Below are positions 34,752 through 45,917 of a stretch of 64,000 bases of DNA, piece by piece. The position numbers and the translations under genes were made by a program. The stretch comes from Siphonodentalium dalli (lineage: Eukaryota > Mollusca > Scaphopoda > Gadilida > Siphonodentaliidae): the NCBI GenBank assembly GCA_032622095.1, contig CP136064.1:7307512-7371511 (forward strand), in the 5' to 3' direction. How positions within the stretch are numbered: position 1 is the first letter of the stretch; every line of letters starts with the position of its first letter. The notes under the pieces were generated by a model. The model saw only the letters and a program-made list of their open reading frames with translations. It was not told the DNA's origin and made no database searches.

Positions 34752-34897
34752 TGAGTTCCAAATTTCTTTTCCAAATTTCTGTAAACTGCTCCTGGATCAT
34801 AACTCACAACTGTTATCATGATGGACGAGGAATCGGGTACAAAATGGGCAACAGAACCATAAAAACACCTCCATTCTCCATGTCTCACAGCTACCTC

Positions 34898-37556
34898 CTT
34901 CCATCACAATATACACACACACCCTTCTCCTTCCATCACAATATACACACACACCCTTCTTCTTCCATCACAATATACACACACACCCTTCTTCTTCCAT
35001 CACAATATACACACACACCCTTCTTCTTCCATCACAATATACACACACCCTTCTTCTTCCATCACAATATACATACACCCTTCTTCTTCCATCACAATAT
35101 ACATACACCCTTCTTCTTCCATCACAATATAAACACACCCTTCTTCTTCCATCACAATATACACACACCCTTCTTCTTCCATCACAATATAAACACACCC
35201 TTCTTCTTCCATCACAATATACACACACCCTTCTTCTTCCATCACAATATAAACACACCCTTCTTCTTCCATCACAATATAAACACACCCTTCTTCTTCC
35301 ATCACAATATAAACACACCCTTCTTCTTCCATCACAATATAAACACACCCTTCTTCTTCCATCACAATATACACACACCCTTCTTCTTCCATCACAATAT
35401 AAACACACCCTTCTTCCATCACAATATACACACACCCTTCTTCTTCCATCACAATATAAACACACCCTTCTTCTTCCATCACAATATACACACACCCTTC
35501 TTCTTCCATCACAATATAAACACACCCTTCTTCTTCCATCACAATATACACACACCCTTCTTCCATCACAATATAAACACACCCTTCTTCTTCCATCACA
35601 ATATAAACACACCCTTCTTCTTCCATCACAATATAAACACACCCTTCTTCTTCCATCACAATATAAACACACCCTTCTTCTTCCATCACAATATACACAC
35701 ACCCTTCTTCTTCCATCACAATATAAACACACCCTTCTTCCATCACAATATAAACACACCCTTCTTCTTCCATCACAATATACACACACCCTTCTTCTTC
35801 CATCACAATATAAACACACCCTTCTTCTTCCATCACAATATAAACACACCCTTCTTCTTCCATCACAATATAAACACACCCTTCTTCTTCCATCACAATA
35901 TAAACACACCCTTCTTCTTCCATCACAATATACACACACCCTTCTTCCATCACAATATAAACACACCCTTCTTCTTCCATCACAATATACACACACCCTT
36001 CTTCTTCCATCACAATATAAACACACCCTTCTTCTTCCATCACAATATAAACACACCCTTCTTCTTCCATCACAATATAAACACACCCTTCTTCTTCCAT
36101 CACAATATAAACACACCCTTCTTCTTCCATCACAATATACACACACCCTTCTTCTTCCATCACAATATAAACACACCCTTCTTCCATCACAATATACACA
36201 CACCCTTCTTCTTCCATCACAATATAAACACACCCTTCTTCTTCCATCACAATATACACACACCCTTCTTCTTCCATCACAATATAAACACACCCTTCTT
36301 CTTCCATCACAATATACACACACCCTTCTTCCATCACAATATAAACACACCCTTCTTCTTCCATCACAATATAAACACACCCTTCTTCTTCCATCACAAT
36401 ATAAACACACCCTTCTTCTTCCATCACAATATAAACACACCCTTCTTCTTCCATCACAATATAAACACACCCTTCTTCTTCCATCACAATATACACACAC
36501 CCTTCTTCTTCCATCACAATATAAACACACCCTTCTTCCATCACAATATAAACACACCCTTCTTCCATCACAATATACACACACCCTTCTTCTTCCATCA
36601 CAATATAAACACACCCTTCTTCTTCCATCACAATATAAACACACCCTTCTTCTTCCATCACAATATACACACACCCTTCTTCTTCCATCACAATATAAAC
36701 ACACCCTTCTTCTTCCATCACAATATACACACACCCTTCTTCCATCACAATATACACACACCCTTCTTCTTCCATCACAATATAAACACACCCTTCTTCT
36801 TCCATCACAATATACACACACCCTTCTTCTTCCATCACAATATAAACACACCCTTCTTCTTCCATCACAATATAAACACACCCTTCTTCCATCACAATAT
36901 ACACACACCCTTCTTCTTCCATCACAATATACACACACCCTTCTTCTTCCATCACAATATAAACACACCCTTCTTCTTCCATCACAATATACACACACCC
37001 TTCTTCTTCCATCACAATATAAACACACCCTTCTTCTTCCATCACAATATAAACACACCCTTCTTCTTCCATCACAATATAAACACACCCTTCTTCTTCC
37101 ATCACAATATAAACACACCCTTCTTCTTCCATCACAATATAAACACACCCTTCTTCTTCCATCACAATATACACACACCCTTCTTCTTCCATCACAATAT
37201 ACACACACCCTTCTTCCATCACAATATAAACACACCCTTCTTCTTCCATCACAATATACACACACCCTTCTTCTTCCATCACAATATAAACACACCCTTC
37301 TTCTTCCATCACAATATAAACACACCCTTCTTCCATCACAATATACACACACCCTTCTTCCATCACAATATACACACACCCTTCTTCTTCCATCACAATA
37401 TAAACACACCCTTCTTCTTCCATCACAATATACACACACCCTTCTTCTTCCATCACAATATAAACACACCCTTCTTCTTCCATCACAATATAAACACACC
37501 CTTCTTCCATCACAATATACACACACCCTTCTTCTTCCATCACAATATAAACACAC
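34898..37556 (+). repeat. 27/30-bp satellite, ~90 units
   Basis: Unit CTTCTTCTTCCATCACAATA plus TA(A/C)ACACACCC. Two independent variations exist: ATACACAC versus ATAAACAC, and 30-bp (three CTT) versus 27-bp (two CTT) length; the first few units are 32 bp. Because lengths are multiples of three and the unit has no stop in several frames, frames of 975 (plus), 862 and 847 (minus) codons run through it. Composition is purely repetitive and no start or splice context supports translation. It lies inside the sulfotransferase intron. Runs of four or five A-type units followed by C-type and short units recur, hinting at a higher-order repeat. Confidence 0.95.
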
Positions 37557-37605
37557 CTATTTTATACATGAAAAATTAAATGTTTAACGAGAGAATAATT
37601 GGCCA

Positions 37606-37965
37606 TTAAAACCCTTTGAGTGCCAGGGGCTGATCTCATCGGCCCTAAACCTACAAAATAAGTCTGTTAAAGAATATAAGAATAAATGATTAAAATTGTA
37701 AAAAATAGTAAAAACAAAAATTGTTAGGCCAATGCATTCTCTTATATATGCGATTTGTATCAACCCATATACCCTGTGCCAATGCATTCTCTTATATATG
37801 CGAGTCGACCATAGGTCGCCTCGCATATATAAGAGAATGCATTGGCCTAACAATTTTTTTTTTTTTTTTTTTTTACAATTTTAATATATTTTATTGTATT
37901 CTTTAACAGACTTATTGTGTAGGTTTAGGGCCGATTAGATCGGCCCCTGGCACTCAAAGGGTTAA
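37606..37965. mobile_element. TTAA-flanked MITE, family C
   Basis: Ends TTAAAACCCTTTGAGTGCC and GGCACTCAAAGGGTTAA with extended mirrored arms (CCAGGGGCTGATCTCATCGG versus CCGATTAGATCGGCCCCTGG). The interior has one hairpin arm and one complete hairpin cassette (37777-37850) plus AT filler with a poly-T run. The termini differ from families A, B and D, but the cassette is the same. Confidence 0.85.
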
Positions 37966-38064
37966 AGACGCCCACCATTTGCTCTGGAAGATGGTTATTT
38001 TGTATAATATTTGTTTGCTGCTTGTGAGTTCCCACTCAAATCATAATTCTTATTTTATTTTCAG

Positions 38065-38368
38065 AACTGAGAGATCGTCCGACCAGATAATCAAACCAAT
38101 TAACACAGAGGCCTTAACTAAATGGGTCGCAAACGTTCCTCCAGACGTCAAAACGGACATGCCTAAAATAGCTCCCATGCTAAAGGTGCTTGGGTACGAT
38201 CCGGACGCGAATCCGCCAAACTACGGAGAACCGGATCCTAACGTGGCTGACAATACGATGCATGTGAGACAGAATGTTGAACTATGGAAGAAAAAAGTGG
38301 ATCAGTTGTTAGCGAGGGGTCCGGTGGACGCTCCGAATGCCAAAGATAAACCAGCTGCTCAAAGATAA
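38065..38368 (+). CDS. TPST: Protein-tyrosine sulfotransferase, exon 2 (terminal)
   Basis: Acceptor tattttattttcag ends at 38064. The first base completes the lysine codon split from exon 1, giving the conserved Ser-Lys-Thr-Glu-Arg-Ser-Ser-Asp-Gln junction (human: SK-VERSTDQ). The exon codes for 100 further residues including [40 protein letters not shown] and a Lys/Ala-rich tail, then TAA. All of these match the end of the TPST family. Joined coding length is 1125 bases. The 3' region is followed within 30 bases by a family F MITE, so the 3' UTR probably contains transposon sequence. Confidence 0.95.
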
Positions 38369-38396
38369 CAGAGATCATATCTGTTAATTGTTGTTT

Positions 38397-38645
38397 CAGT
38401 AATGCCCTAAGTAATCGAGTCCTTAACCACAGCAGAATTATGGGTAACTTTTCAGGATTTAGTCGAAAATATGGCTTGATGCCATTCATCGGAAAGCTCT
38501 CACTGAATGGTTTGTTGCCATTCATCGGAAAGCTCTCGGGGAGAGCTTTCCGATGAATGGCAACAAGCCATATTTCCGACTAAATCCTGAAAAGTTACCA
38601 ATAATTCTGCTGTGGTTAAGGAGTCGATTACTTAGGGCATTACTG
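38397..38645. mobile_element. Tc1/mariner-type MITE, family F
   Basis: Perfectly mirrored ends CAGTAATGCCCTAAGTAATC and GATTACTTAGGGCATTACTG, TA at the right. A partial extra copy of the apex (ATGGCTTGATGCCATTCATC, then TTGTTGCCATTCATCGG) makes it longer than the other copies. It probably sits in the 3' UTR of the sulfotransferase. Confidence 0.85.
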
Positions 38646-39499
38646 TATATTATAAAGCGTGTTGGGGGGGGGGGGGATCTGCAATTTTTGTTATGTACTC
38701 ATATATATATATATATATATATATATTACAATTTACAAGTAGGAATGGCACATGTTATAGAAAATCAGCCCAGTTTTTATTTCATACATTATCATACTGG
38801 CAGTTTATTATGGAAAATTTAAAGAATTATGGTGGAAGTGAACATTAACTGGATGAATTTTGTCTTGTCTCAGTGAGAGGTTTCTGATGAATGGCAACAA
38901 GCCATATTTCTGACTCAATTATTTAGGGCATTACTGTATATACAAACAGAATATTCCCGGACCTCTGTGTATTAAAGGCCTAGTTTCCTATATTTCTGAT
39001 TTAATGCCACCGATTGACTTTTCTAGTAAGCTGCACATCTTTTCTTAACAATCAGTAATTTAAAAAAATAACCCTGCTGCTCAAATATAACATAGATGAT
39101 ACACATATCTGGTCATTGTTGTTATTTTATATGTATAAACATATATTAGAGTTGAAACGATTCATAATGATTTCAATGAATCGTCATTTATTTTTCTTTG
39201 CATCACACGGCAGGTACTCTCAGATGAATAAATGTGATGGCCTAATAATAGTGATAGGTGGGGATTTAGGTTAATATTAATAATAGTGAATGCAATTTTC
39301 TGTGTCTCAATGCCAAAAACTATTGATCCTTTGAAATTTTCTTCAAAATTAATAATCGTGCTGACACTATTATTAGGCACCTGAGTCAGAGAGTATTAAC
39401 GATTAATTGTGATTATTTTTCTATGCATCACATCACAAGTGTCTGATGTGATGAAAATCATAGCTCCATGTATGATGCCGTAGATATAGCCCTGCTACT
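38646..39499. other. Poly-G, (TA)n, and a family F fragment
   Basis: Poly-G run at about 38664-38677, (TA)n at about 38701-38726, and the right end only of a family F MITE at about 38877-38940. Loosely mirrored phrases (CACTATTATTAGGC, GCCTAATAATAGTG) near 39240-39375 suggest another decayed foldback. Confidence 0.6.
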
Positions 39500-39742
39500 T
39501 TAACCCTCTCATAATTGGTGCAGCATTAAAGATCCTGTGCCAGTGCATTCTCTTATATATGTCAGTCTCCCATAGGGAGCCTCACATATATAAGAGAATG
39601 CACTGGCTTACAAGGTCAAAGTAAATATTGTTAGACCTATGTATTCTCATATATATGCCAGACTCCCTATGAGACTCACATATATAAGAGAATGTCATAG
39701 GGTTTAGGGTTTTTTCCAAATTTCAGGAAGCTCTTGTCATGA
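39500..39742. mobile_element. TTAA-flanked MITE, family B, copy 4, right end lost
   Basis: TTAACCCTCTCATAATTGG left end, hairpin cassettes at about 39540-39605 and 39640-39695, and B-type right subterminal CAGGAAGCTCTTGTCATGAT. It runs into a retroposon tail instead of ending in TTAA. Confidence 0.7.
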
Positions 39743-39855
39743 TAAGATAAGATAAGATATGTTTTAATGGTCTTTAAGGCCCACATTGGTGTAGGACAAC
39801 CAACATGTATAGATAAAAATAAACAGCAATATAAAAATAAACAGTGTGATCTACT
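39735..39855 (-). repeat. Retroposon (LINE/SINE) 3' end
   Basis: Read on the minus strand, unique sequence (ATGTTGGTTGTCCTACACCA ... CCATTAAAACA) ends in a TATCT/TATCTTATC repeat tail, the usual sign of a target-primed insertion. The body is only about 100 bp and no family is assigned. Confidence 0.6.
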
Positions 39856-39889
39856 TGACGTCAGTCCCAAGTTAATACATATTATTTAT

Positions 39890-40299
39890 GCTGTCCAGCC
39901 ATAACTTCATTTTCATTATAATTACCATGTTATTTGCATCGTTTTTAGAGCCCATGAGTGTATTTTGCACTATTCCATGGGTCAAATTCATTCATTTGTT
40001 GCATATATTCTGTTGAGTATAAAAGGAATTGGTCTCATAAATAGCCGATTTTAGTGTACCCGCCGACTCCGTGCGGGGGCTGGCCGGCATGCGATAACCA
40101 ACCCACCGGACGTCGGAGCGTAAACAGTACCCATTTAAGTCTCGGGCTATATTTATGGTGCTGTAGATGGAGAAACTTCGTTTATGAAAAACATGCACTT
40201 TTACCCAAAACTAGGGATCCTTCTGCACTTTTATTTATCTGTTTTTGTCGCCTTATCATCCCTCCAATTCAGTAATAGACCATTCCGATGTACACTTAA
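39890..40299. repeat. Half of foldback family J, then unrecognised sequence
   Basis: 39895-40055 matches the right half of the element at 40725-41026 (CATTCATTTGTTGCATATAT, GTATAAAA, TCTCATAAATAGCCG). The remainder to 40299 is not recognised. Confidence 0.65.
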
Positions 40300-40569
40300 T
40301 TAACCCTTTACCCAACAAACCGGCCAAAAACGGCCAAATAAAGCTTCAACAGCCTAAAATATCTTGGGTCTGTCTCAATAAAACCATACAAATATGGATA
40401 TCATTGGAACCGGCTCATTGACCATTTTTTCTTACATTCTTTAACAATTTTATAATTTTTAATGTGTTAAACCAATGCATTCTCTTATATATGCGAGGCG
40501 ACCTATGGTCGACTCGCATATATAAGAGAATGCATTGGCACAGGGCCCTTCTGTTGGGTAAAGGGTTAA
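40300..40569. mobile_element. TTAA-flanked MITE, family A, internally deleted
   Basis: Both TTAACCCTTTACCCAACA ends are intact. A deletion joins GGCTCATTGACC directly to the AT filler, removing hairpin 1; hairpin 2 (40472-40540) remains. Confidence 0.88.
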
Positions 40570-40724
40570 CTGACTGGGAGAATTCATATAATATAGAAAT
40601 GGTTAATTTAAATATAAATGCCGCATATGAATAACAGTTACATCACTAAACCCACATAGCATTGGACCTCTATAAATCTTACATTCAGCTTATCAGCTTA
40701 TACTATTAACCTTATAATTTATAG

Positions 40725-41026
40725 GGAGACCGTACACTAAATCCGGTCATTTATGGGACCATCTCATTTTATACTCAACAGAATATATGCAACAAATGAA
40801 TGAATTTGAGCCATGGATTAGTGCAAAATACACTTCTGTGCTCTACAAACGATGGAGTCATTAATTCATTTTCAATATAATTACCATGTTTTTTGCATCG
40901 TTTGGAGAGCACACAATTCTATTTTTCACTTATTCATGACTCAAATACATTCATTTGTTGCATATATTCTGTTCAGTATAAAATAAGATGGTCCCATAAA
41001 TGGTCGGATTTAGTGACAGTCCCCCC
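40725..41026. mobile_element. Foldback MITE, family J
   Basis: Left AGGGAGACCGTACACTAAAT is mirrored by ATTTAGTGACAGTCCCCCCT. Inner arms (TTATGGGACCATCTCATTTT, ACAGAATATATGCAACAAAT) are inverted at the right. It directly abuts a family A element, which used a TTAA at its right edge. Confidence 0.8.
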
Positions 41027-41425
41027 TTAACCCTTTACCCAACAAACCGGCCAAAAACGGCCAAATAAAGCTTCAACAGCCTAAAATATCTTGGGTCTGT
41101 CTCAATAAAACCATACAAATATGGATATCATTGGAACCGGCTCATTGACCACATTGTGATGGTTACAGTTATGCACTGTGCCAATGCATTCTCTTATATA
41201 TGCGAGTCGACCATAGGTCGCCTCGCATATATAAGAGAATGCATTGGCCTAAAAAAATCTGTTTTTAACACTTTTTACCATTTTTTCTTACATTCTTTAA
41301 CAATTTTATAATTTTGAATGTGTTAAGCCAATGCATTCTCTTATATATGCGAGGCGACCTATGGTCGACTCGCATATATAAGAGAATGCATTGGCACAGG
41401 GCCCTTCTGTTGGGTAAAGGGTTAA
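41027..41425. mobile_element. TTAA-flanked MITE, family A, complete
   Basis: Same order and almost the same length as 24694-25093. Both hairpins are intact (41180-41250, 41330-41400). Confidence 0.9.
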
Positions 41426-42008
41426 AATATTAAGAGAATGATTTATATGTGATTTCTCTGTTATATCATTAGCTTACATGTATGTCAGCTTCCAGTGGAC
41501 AAGACATGGTACCTCTATTATATGCTAATGGGAATCACCCAATACCCTTTGTTAATTTGAGACTATAGATACTTCCCAGCAGATAAGGACAAAGCAGTGT
41601 GGATCAGCATCACTAAATTCACCCTCTTGGACCTCATTCTGATGCACTATTAACACGGCTGTTGACATTGACATGTAGATGGGAACAAATCATTTGTGGT
41701 CATTTGGCTAAAAAACATGGCCGCCAGTGGCCATCTTGGATTTCAAAATTCAATCCATTAGCATGGGCTAGCTATAGGCCGGAGTGTGGGTCTGATCATC
41801 ATGAAATTTGTCGTGGATGTTAAGATTGAAATTAACTTTAACACATGAAATTATTCCCTTTCCACCTTAAGCTAGAGTGTCATTGACACTTTCATTTTAG
41901 TTACGTTTTTCTCTTCTGTTCCACTGTGCGGGTTAGCATAACTAAATTCGCCCTCTGGGGACCTCATTCTGCAAATGACAGACACGCTATTTCAAGGCTT
42001 GTCACATA
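41426..42008. repeat. Family E fragments and a dispersed repeat
   Basis: 41550-41645 and 41935-42005 are family E ends (ATTCACCCTCTTGGACCTC; GACCTCATTCTGCAAATGAC). Between them, 41690-41830 contains CATGGCCGCCAGTGGCCATC and nearby phrases of a repeat that looks related to sequence at 61.0-61.3 kb. Confidence 0.55.
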
Positions 42009-42220
42009 CAGTAATGCTCTAAGTAATCGACTCTTTAACCACAGCAGAATTATGAGTAACTTTCAGGATTTAGTCGGAAATATGGCTTGTTGCCATTCAT
42101 TGGAAAGCTCTCCCCGAGAGCTTTCCGATGAATGGCAACAAGCCATATTTCCGACTCAATCCTGAAAAGTTACCCATAATTCTGCTGTGGTTAAAGAGTC
42201 GATTACTTAGAGCATTACTG
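42009..42220. mobile_element. Tc1/mariner-type MITE, family F
   Basis: TA-flanked (42007-42008 and 42221-42222). Ends CAGTAATGCTCTAAGTAATC / GATTACTTAGAGCATTACTG; apex CTCTCCCCGAGAG. Arms are nearly perfect. Confidence 0.9.
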
Positions 42221-42453
42221 TACCTGTGTAGGTCTGTCTATTGATCTTTGAGCTCTCTTCATTCAGACGTAATTTAATAATTCATTAGTTGTAAATTCAT
42301 GGATTACTGTAAACAACAATCAGTTGTCACTTAATTAACCATTAAAGTTATAAGTCGATAAACTTAATTGGTGTCCGCCACTTTCCAAAAAGCAAAGATG
42401 CATGACAGAGCTGTTAAGTTTTACAGATTGTCCATAAGACTCCTGCATTGCCA
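42221..42453. other. No gene seen
   Basis: AT-rich sequence without recognised features. Confidence 0.5.
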
Positions 42454-42708
42454 TCAAGCCTTCAAATAGTGTGTCTGTCATTTGCAGAATGAGGTCACCA
42501 GAGGGTGAATTTAGTGATGCTACCCCGCATAGTGGGCTAGCATCACCAAATTTACCCTCTGGGGACCTCATTCTGCTTACAACTCAGCAGAATGAGGTTC
42601 CCAGAGGGTGAATTTGGTGATGCTAACCAGCTATGCAGGGTAGCATCACTAAATTCACCCTCTGGGTACCTCATTCTGCAAATGACAGGCACACTATTTA
42701 AAGGCTTG
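42454..42708. mobile_element. hAT-type MITE, family E
   Basis: Ends CAAGCCTTCAAATAGTGTG and CACTATTTAAAGGCTTG, flanked by a perfect 8-bp duplication ATTGCCAT. It holds two inverted palindromic blocks separated by TTACAACTCAG. One of the clearest insertions in the window. Confidence 0.9.
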
Positions 42709-43149
42709 ATTGCCATAGGGAAAACCTCAAAATACGGAAGACCACCCATTTCTCCTGCAGATGCACTGTTGGTAACTTCAACACAAAGCAGCACTGATCA
42801 AAATTTAAATGAACTGTCGGTAACATCAAAAGTAATTTCATATTCATCATCATTGAGTACTAATCAGCAGTACTAATTGAGATTAATTAATTTTCAAACC
42901 CTTCCAAGCAAGCTGTCGTAAAAGTAAGATTTAATAACACGACTTAGGATTATGTAAGTGAGCATGATCGAATGACAATGTCTGGGCACAGTGCAAATAG
43001 AATACAATAGAAGGGAGAAAACTCTATATACTAGTTTTCAGACAGCAGCTGTGTACTGGTTGGAAGGATGGAAGCCTTGTTGATTTGGATTGACTGACCA
43101 ATGAAAATCATGAAAGTGAAGTGTTTCTGCAACTGGATGCATGATTGAC
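42709..43149 (+). other. Possible weak exon-like sequence, undecided
   Basis: A good acceptor-like tract (catttctcctgcag, ending near 42760) is followed by an open Ser/Thr-rich frame to a stop at about 42876. No family is recognised and the phase does not match the candidate exon at 44589, so it is not called a gene. Confidence 0.2.
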
Positions 43150-43330
43150 AGGTGTTTATTCCCAAGACATAATTATTACTTGCAAAGAACTGATATAACT
43201 TTCTGGTAATATATTGGGGGAAATCTGGCGTTTATGACTATAAATACAGGTGTTTATTCCCAAGACATAATTATTACACGCAAAGAACTTATCTAACTTT
43301 TGATAATATATTTGGGAAATGAGGCATTAA
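43150..43330 (+). repeat. ~98-bp tandem duplication
   Basis: CAGGTGTTTATTCCCAAGAC with the following ~75 bases occurs at about 43149 and 43247. The second copy has several changes. Confidence 0.8.
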
Positions 43331-43626
43331 ATTATAAGAAATAATTGTTGTTTTAATTTATAGATTTTGAATTATAACCGAAAAGTGAAGAAAATTTGCT
43401 TGTAGAATTTGTCTTCAAACCTTACAGTTATAGTTGTATCGAACAATAATAATGTCTCTAGTAATTCTTCCCAATATGAAAGGAACCCCACCTCTTTGTG
43501 GTGTTAATTTTTCTAAAGGTAGCATAAAAGTTGTAATAGGAACGCACAACCCTGCACATCATCTTTGCCAGCGTTAAATAAGACATGTGAATGTGTATCA
43601 GGATGTTTGAGATGTAGGAAACGTGG
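43331..43626. other. No gene seen
   Basis: AT-rich sequence without recognised features; ends in CGTGG, the left target duplication of the next element. Confidence 0.5.
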
Positions 43627-44107
43627 CAGCCCTGGGAATTAAGGAAAATTTGCCTAGGCAATACATTTGCCTAGGTGAAAGAAATCGGCCTAGGCAAAAA
43701 CAGATTTTACCTAAGCAATTTTGCAACAATATTGCCATCTCAAATCAATATGATTCAATAATAACATGAATTGCCCAGAATTTCCTAGTTATTTTGCGGA
43801 ACATTATTTCCAGGCCATTACTTAACATATATGTACAATTCCACAAATCATCTCCAAAATAAGTGTCCTTGTAACGGGTAGCTAGTTAGTGGCCCAGTGC
43901 CATGGAAACAATTGTAGGACAATATATGTAATGAGTTATTTAAGGAAATCATTTTGGCTAAAGAGGTTCTATTTCTGATATACACAAATCAATTTTAGTA
44001 ACCCAATGAACTTGTTTTACCTAGGAAATATTATTGCCTAGGCAAACCGATTTTGCCTCTGCTTTTACCTAGGCATTGCCTATTGCCTAGGCTAATTCCC
44101 AGGGCTG
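43627..44107. mobile_element. MITE with CAGCCCTGGGAATTA ends and CCTAGG motif arrays
   Basis: Ends CAGCCCTGGGAATTA and TAATTCCCAGGGCTG are perfect inverted repeats; CGTGG flanks both sides. Each end has a cluster of TTGCCTAGGCAA-like motifs (43650-43715 and 44015-44095), about nine in all. Such subterminal motif clusters are typical of transposase binding regions. No coding region. CAG/CTG termini suggest hAT, but only five flanking bases are duplicated, so the superfamily is left open. Confidence 0.8.
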
Positions 44108-44327
44108 CGTGGCCTACTATATTATTAACTACATGTACATTGTATGAATACATTATCATAAACAGGTTGCAGTCGACTCACTACTTACAAATGAGATTAG
44201 TTAATCACGGTGCCAAATAACATTTTATTCATTCCAACTTGAAACCGTACAATTTGTCACAAAGCTTTGTTTCTTCAAATGTCAGGTTTAAATCCTCTGG
44301 TCTGAAAATCTATCTCTGATGTCAAAT

Positions 44328-44417
44328 AAATAGAGGATACCCTGAGTGTGTAATAAATAGAGGATACCCTGAGTGTGTAATAAATAGAGGATACCCTGAG
44401 TGTGTAATAAATAGAGG
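44328..44417 (+). repeat. 27-bp tandem repeat
   Basis: AAATAGAGGATACCCTGAGT plus GTGTAAT, three full copies and a partial fourth. Confidence 0.9.
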
Positions 44418-44588
44418 ATACCTATGATTTCTGACTGAATACGAGAATTATCATGAGTGGCTTGTTGCGAGTGGAAAATCGATATTTGCTTGTTACCCAT
44501 GAATAATAATTCTCGTGTTCAGTCAAAAGCCGCATGTTTCCATTTTATATGCGGTTTCGTTATTTCAATTTACAATTATTTCTCTCAG

Positions 44589-44689
44589 GCGATTGTTTTG
44601 CCGATTTAAATGAAGACGAAAACGAATCCGCTGATCTCCAACTGATTGACTCGTCTCTGGAAAAGAAAGCCAAAGAAAGAGTAATATAG
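44589..44689 (+). CDS. Possible terminal exon, unknown protein
   Basis: A pyrimidine-rich tract with acceptor (caattatttctctcag, ending at 44588) precedes two bases of a split codon and 32 codons ending in TAG. The peptide is strongly charged, reading DCFADLNEDENESADLQLID and then a Ser-Ser-Leu-Glu-Lys-Lys-Ala-Lys-Glu-Arg end. It does not look like repeat-derived sequence. It could be the C-terminus of a cytosolic or membrane protein, but I do not recognise the family and found no partner exon with matching phase. A hAT-type MITE sits 31 bases after the stop. Confidence 0.35.
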
Positions 44690-44720
44690 GGTCATTCAAT
44701 CGGATTATGCATCTTAAATG

Positions 44721-45086
44721 CAGGGGCGCCGGAAGCATCCAAGGGCAGGGGGGCCTACAAAAATGGCACTTTTCCGCAAAAAAGGACATTTTCTCCGCAA
44801 ACTCGGGGAAAATAACCATAAATTCATTGTGACAAAAATCCCTATTTTAATGGTATTTGTCGGTTTTTATGGCCGTTTTGTGATAAAATTGACAAAAAAT
44901 TAATATTCCTTGTGAAATTGGTGGTATTTGGACCAAAAAAGTCACATTTTGCTATAAAAACACGAGATTAAACACACAAAAAGTATTTTCTGTCTCCAGA
45001 AAAAGGGCAAGTCTTGCCCCCGCTCGCCCCCCCCCCCCCTTGGTCAAGGGCAGGGGGGTCAGCTGCCCCCTCTTCCGGCGCCCCTG
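44721..45086. mobile_element. hAT-type MITE, family L, copy 2
   Basis: Ends CAGGGGCGCCGGAAGCATCC and CTTCCGGCGCCCCTG. Perfect 8-bp duplication CTTAAATG at 44713-44720 and 45087-45094. About 95% similar to copy 1 at 29429-29801. Confidence 0.92.
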
Positions 45087-45195
45087 CTTAAATGTGATGG
45101 TTATTGTATTCCACGTTGATTTGGTGCTTCGTTGTTTGTTTTCATGTGTTTTACTCATCATTATTTACGATAAACAAAAATGTTGATGTTATTGA

Positions 45196-45375
45196 TTAAC
45201 CCTATCATGACGGGAGCTGCGCTGGTGCAGCATTAAAGATCCTGTGCCAGTGCATACTCTTATATATGTGAGTATCCCATAGGGAGCCTAGCATATATAA
45301 GAGTATGCACTGGCTTACCAGATCAAGGTAAATATTGTTAGGCCAATGTATTCTCTTAGATATGCGAGGCTCCAT
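45196..45375. mobile_element. TTAA-flanked MITE, family B, left part
   Basis: TTAACCCTATCATGACGGG with GCTGCGCTGGTGCAGC near the end and one hairpin (about 45250-45312). It is cut at 45376 by a family A insertion; the B right half is not found beyond it. Confidence 0.75.
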
Positions 45376-45775
45376 TTAACCCTTTACCCAACAAACCGGC
45401 CAAAAACGGCCAAATAAAGCTGCAACAGCCTAAATTATCTTGGGTCTGTCTCAATAAAACCATACAAATATGGATATCATTGGAACCGGCTCATTGACCA
45501 CATTGTGATGGTTACAGTTATGCCCTGTGCCAATGCATTCTCTTATATATGCGAGTCGACCATAGGTCGCCTCACATATATAAGAAAATGCATTGGCCTA
45601 AAAAAAATCTTTTTTTAACACTTTTTACCATTTTTTCTTACATTCTTTAAAATTTTTATAATTTTTAATGTGTTAAGCCAATGCATTCTCTTATATATGT
45701 GAGGCGACCTATGGTCGACTCGCATATATAAGAGAATGCATTGGCACAGGGCCGTTCTGTTGGGTAAAGGGTTAA
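45376..45775. mobile_element. TTAA-flanked MITE, family A, complete, nested
   Basis: Exactly 400 bp with both perfect ends. Inserted at a TTAA next to the second hairpin of a family B element, so this A copy is younger than that B copy. Confidence 0.9.
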
Positions 45776-45917
45776 TCCATTTAATCAGTTGATCATTATA
45801 TTATTTTCAGGCATTCATTTACCATAAACATTGTAACCATTTTATATTTGTTTATTAGTCATCTTTAATGCATAAGACTATCACAACCATGATGTGAATC
45901 CTAAACCCTTCTTACTA

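Noticed and set aside
34898-37556. CRISPR-like regular array
   Set aside because: There are no unique spacers; units are contiguous copies in a eukaryotic intron.
34652-37579. Very long ORFs (975, 862 and 847 codons) on both strands
   Set aside because: They are read-through of the 27/30-bp satellite. No start, splice or compositional evidence supports a protein, and the satellite is inside the TPST intron.
42721-42876. Ser/Thr-rich exon after a good acceptor
   Set aside because: The donor phase does not fit the exon at 44589, no domain is recognised, and the upstream frame is created by a MITE insertion.
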